Positions 52,816-54,481 of a stretch of DNA of 54,481 nt are shown one piece after another. The stretch spans positions 23,462-77,942 of the forward strand of contig NZ_JAPYPC010000019.1 of NCBI RefSeq assembly GCF_029937855.1. Reading direction: 5' to 3'. Within the stretch, counting starts at the first letter, position 1. Every line of letters begins with the position of its first letter. Origin of the DNA: Christiangramia sp. (GTDB lineage: Bacteria > Bacteroidota > Bacteroidia > Flavobacteriales > Flavobacteriaceae). The position numbers were made by a program, and so were the translations under genes. Below the pieces are notes generated by a model. The model made no database searches and was not told the DNA's origin. It worked only from the letters and a program-made list of their open reading frames with translations.

Positions 52816-52894
52816 TATTATAAAAATCAATCAAAATAATTTAATTCTTTCCAAATACATTCTTTTCAGGTTTATCTTTTTTGCAAGTGTAGTG

Positions 52895-53090
52895 CTTCCA
52901 TGCCGTTAAAAATTTTCGAAACCTTGGAGAAAATTTAGGCGTGGAAGTATGGTTTCAATTTGCGGTAGCAAAATTGAAAACACCTACAAAAAAGTGTCCT
53001 TTTTTTGGTTCGTTTTTTTGGACAGGCAAAAAAATGAACATTATATAATTGAATTGAAACCGTTTGTTTCCCCTGAGGTTGGACAAGGGG
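52895..53090. repeat. Chain of hairpins in the 52802-53186 spacer, possible structured element
   Basis: Four inverted repeats stand in a row. CTTCCATGCC (52895-52904) with GGCGTGGAAG (52938-52947) encloses an inner stem AAATTTTC (52910-52917) with GAAAATTT (52929-52936). GGTTTCAATTTGC (52951-52963) pairs with GCAAAATTGAAA (52968-52979), extended by ACC at 52982-52984. TGTCC (52995-52999) pairs with GGACA (53020-53024) around two T-runs. CCCCT (53070-53074) pairs with AGGGG (53086-53090). A GAATTGAAACC copy at 53051-53061 could also pair with the second hairpin. The minus-strand frame through it (52935-53132, with FFACPKKRTKKRT) does not look like a real gene. I infer a non-coding repeat element or RNA. 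Confidence 0.5.
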
Positions 53091-53186
53091 TTCTCCAATG
53101 AAAAAAATAAACTCAAACATCGTAATCATCAAATTTTTGTAACAAAAAACCTAAATTCACGTCATACCATTGAAAATTTATTCTGA

Positions 53187-53888
53187 ATGAGCAAAGTAAT
53201 CGAGATTCGTACCATCACGAGAGATTTCCCTCTGGGACAGGAAGTAGTTAAAGTTTTAAAAGGAATAGACCTGGATATAGATCGTGGCGAGTATGTAGCC
53301 TTTATGGGTCCTTCCGGTTCAGGAAAATCTACTTTGATGAACCTGCTTGGTTGCCTGGATACTCCAACTTCCGGTTCTTATATTCTCAATGGAAAAGACG
53401 TTAGCCAGATGAGTGATGATGAGCTTGCTGAAATTAGAAATAAAGAAATAGGTTTTGTGTTTCAAACTTTTAACCTTTTACCAAGAACTACAGCCTTAGA
53501 CAATGTAGCCTTGCCTATGATCTATGCAGGCGCTTCGAAAGCTGAAAGAATAGCACGTGCAGAGGATGTTCTAAGAAGTGTTGGCCTTGGAGATAGAATG
53601 GATCATAAACCAAATCAGCTTTCCGGTGGACAAAGACAAAGGGTTGCTGTGGGAAGAGCTTTAGTGAACAGTCCGTCTATTATTCTTGCCGATGAGCCTA
53701 CGGGTAACCTGGACTCCAAAACTTCGGTGGAAATCATGAAACTATTTGATCAAATCCACGCAGATGGAAATACAGTGATCCTGGTAACCCATGAAGAAGA
53801 GATCGCCGAACATGCACACAGGATCATTCGACTTAAGGATGGAATGGTGGAAAAAGATGAAAGGAAAACAGTTTTCAGTGAAAAGTGA
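53187..53888 (+). CDS. LolD/MacB-type ABC transporter ATPase
   Basis: The 233-residue ATPase has the usual order: Walker [16 protein letters not shown] (about residues 40-54), Q-loop [13 protein letters not shown], signature [15 protein letters not shown], Walker [13 protein letters not shown] and switch VILVTHE. This subgroup drives lipoprotein release (LolD) or MacB-like export through FtsX-type permeases. No permease partner gene is in the window, so it works with one encoded elsewhere. The last residues (TVFSEK) and the stop codon run into the start of a heptanucleotide array. A weak promoter-like TTTTTG (53134-53139) and TACCATTG (53165-53172) precede it, but with a long 25-base spacer. 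Confidence 0.9.
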   Translation: MSKVIEIRTITRDFPLGQEVVKVLKGIDLDIDRGEYVAFMGPSGSGKSTLMNLLGCLDTPTSGSYILNGKDVSQMSDDELAEIRNKEIGFVFQTFNLLPRTTALDNVALPMIYAGASKAERIARAEDVLRSVGLGDRMDHKPNQLSGGQRQRVAVGRALVNSPSIILADEPTGNLDSKTSVEIMKLFDQIHADGNTVILVTHEEEIAEHAHRIIRLKDGMVEKDERKTVFSEK

Positions 53889-53934
53889 GTAGTGAGTAGT
53901 GAGTAGTGAGTAGTGAGTAGTGAGTAGTGAGTAG
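53884..53934. repeat. GTGAGTA heptanucleotide array at the 3' end of the ATPase gene
   Basis: Seven tandem GTGAGTA units begin inside the last codon of the ATPase gene and include its TGA stop (53886-53888). The spacer to the small membrane protein gene contains this array and then AT-rich sequence. Confidence 0.92.
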
Positions 53935-54001
53935 AATTTAAAAAAATTATAAACTCTTTGTCTTTTTTTGGACTATTAACCATTAACTCAGAACTACTTA
54001 C

Positions 54002-54030
54002 TTTGATCTTCAAAAATATTTTTTATCTTG
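54002..54030 (+). promoter_or_regulatory. Candidate promoter of the small membrane protein gene
   Basis: TTTG at 54002-54005 is followed after 18 bases by TATCTTG (54024-54030), one base short of TAnnTTTG. Transcription would begin near 54037, about 14 bases before the ATG at 54051, and this supports that ATG over the in-frame start at 53958. Confidence 0.5.
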
Positions 54031-54050
54031 TATCTACCAAGACCTTTACA

Positions 54051-54218
54051 ATGATCGATTTAGACCAGGAAACCTGGATTTATCTTGCCATAATAGCTGT
54101 TTTTTTAGCATATTTCCTATGGAATTCCCGCCGCACGAAAAAGCTTAAAAAGGAACGAAGAAATAGAACCTTTAGAAGGAGATATTTAGAAAGAAAACGC
54201 GAAAGCGACAGCCATTAA
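54051..54218 (+). CDS. Small single-pass membrane protein, basic tail
   Basis: A 55-residue protein with one membrane helix (WIYLAIIAVFLAYFLW, residues 9-24) and a strongly basic C-terminal tail (RRTKKLKKERRNRTFRRRYL). Small proteins of this kind are common in Flavobacteriaceae; no function is known to me. The open frame extends back to 53958, but that extension (FFGLLTINSELLTLIFKNIF) covers the promoter-like sequence and contains low-complexity spacer sequence. The ATG at 54051 is therefore the likely start. Confidence 0.6.
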   Translation: MIDLDQETWIYLAIIAVFLAYFLWNSRRTKKLKKERRNRTFRRRYLERKRESDSH

Positions 54219-54481
54219 TTAGCCACACTGATCCCTGAGCCTGACGAAGGGTCGAAAGGCAAAATATTATTCTTCTTAATTTAAAGATCCTTTTTTCTTA
54301 TCATTTCGATACGCAGCGCAGCGAAGTAAGAAATCTCCTTATTATTTCCAAACCATACATACTCTATCAATCCACACCTCATACTATGTAAATCGACCTT
54401 TAGTGTCATTTCGATACGTAGCGCACCGAAGTGAGAAATCTCATTTTAACAGCCAAATAGTGATCAATTGAAAAATCAAAA
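54219..54481. repeat. Spacer with dispersed repeats at the window end
   Basis: No gene seen. CCCTGAGCCTGACGAAGGGTCGAAAGG lies at 54233-54259 in broken form, a relative of the CTTCGACAGGCTCAG motif. Two arms of the GTCATTTCGATACG...GAGAAATCTC element are at 54301-54338 and 54403-54441. The right end runs off the window. Confidence 0.7.

Noticed and set aside
52935-53132. Minus-strand open frame of 65 codons in the spacer
   Set aside because: It overlaps several hairpins, has FFACPKKRTKKRT-type low-complexity sequence and lacks a promoter. It is treated as part of a structured repeat, not as a gene.

Overview
The window is AT-rich DNA from a member of the Bacteroidetes, most likely a marine Flavobacteriaceae (Gramella/Christiangramia-like; the genus is a guess). 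This rests on promoters of the TTG-N18-to-22-TAnnTTTG type, little Shine-Dalgarno sequence, many A-rich leaders, dispersed intergenic repeats of the GTCATTTCGA...GAGAAATCTC kind, and the gene content. No rRNA, tRNA, CRISPR array, integrase or transposase was seen.

Positions 431-49170 hold one almost unbroken minus-strand cluster for a surface polysaccharide (capsule, exopolysaccharide or O-antigen). It reads from 49170 down to 431, and neighbouring genes mostly abut or overlap by 1-23 bases. A good flavobacterial promoter lies just upstream of its first gene. In reading order: export and assembly (wza-like lipoprotein, wzc-like tyrosine kinase, a four-helix-bundle gene, wzm permease, pyruvyltransferase, methyltransferase, wzt ATPase); a kinase-like/methyltransferase fusion and an FkbM-like protein; GDP-sugar genes (GDP-perosamine synthase, PglD-type acyltransferase, gmd, fcl); a block of GT2, GT4, GT11 and WecB genes; a lone plus-strand GT10 fucosyltransferase between two related GT4 genes, one of them frameshifted; a PP-loop ATPase; a nonulosonic (sialic-type) acid module (neuB, neuC, neuA families plus asnB); more glycosyltransferases and decorating enzymes; an O-antigen polymerase/ligase; and finally the initiating phosphoglycosyltransferase.

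The genes suggest a glycan built from at least three activated sugars: GDP-fucose and GDP-N-acylperosamine, both from the Gmd product, and a CMP-nonulosonate. UDP-ManNAc can come from WecB. I count 19 apparently intact glycosyltransferase genes and one broken one, besides the initiating enzyme, which is more than a simple repeat unit needs. Export genes are of the ABC type (Wzm/Wzt) together with Wza and Wzc. No Wzx flippase is visible, although a Wzy/WaaL-like protein is present.

Positions 49171-54481 are ordinary plus-strand chromosome: an ABC-F ATPase, an O-methyltransferase, a LolD/MacB-type ATPase and a small membrane protein, separated by repeat-rich spacers. Seven-base tandem repeats recur at gene boundaries throughout the window, several overlapping stop codons and one lying inside a coding sequence. 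A spacer at about 52895-53090 holds a chain of hairpins.
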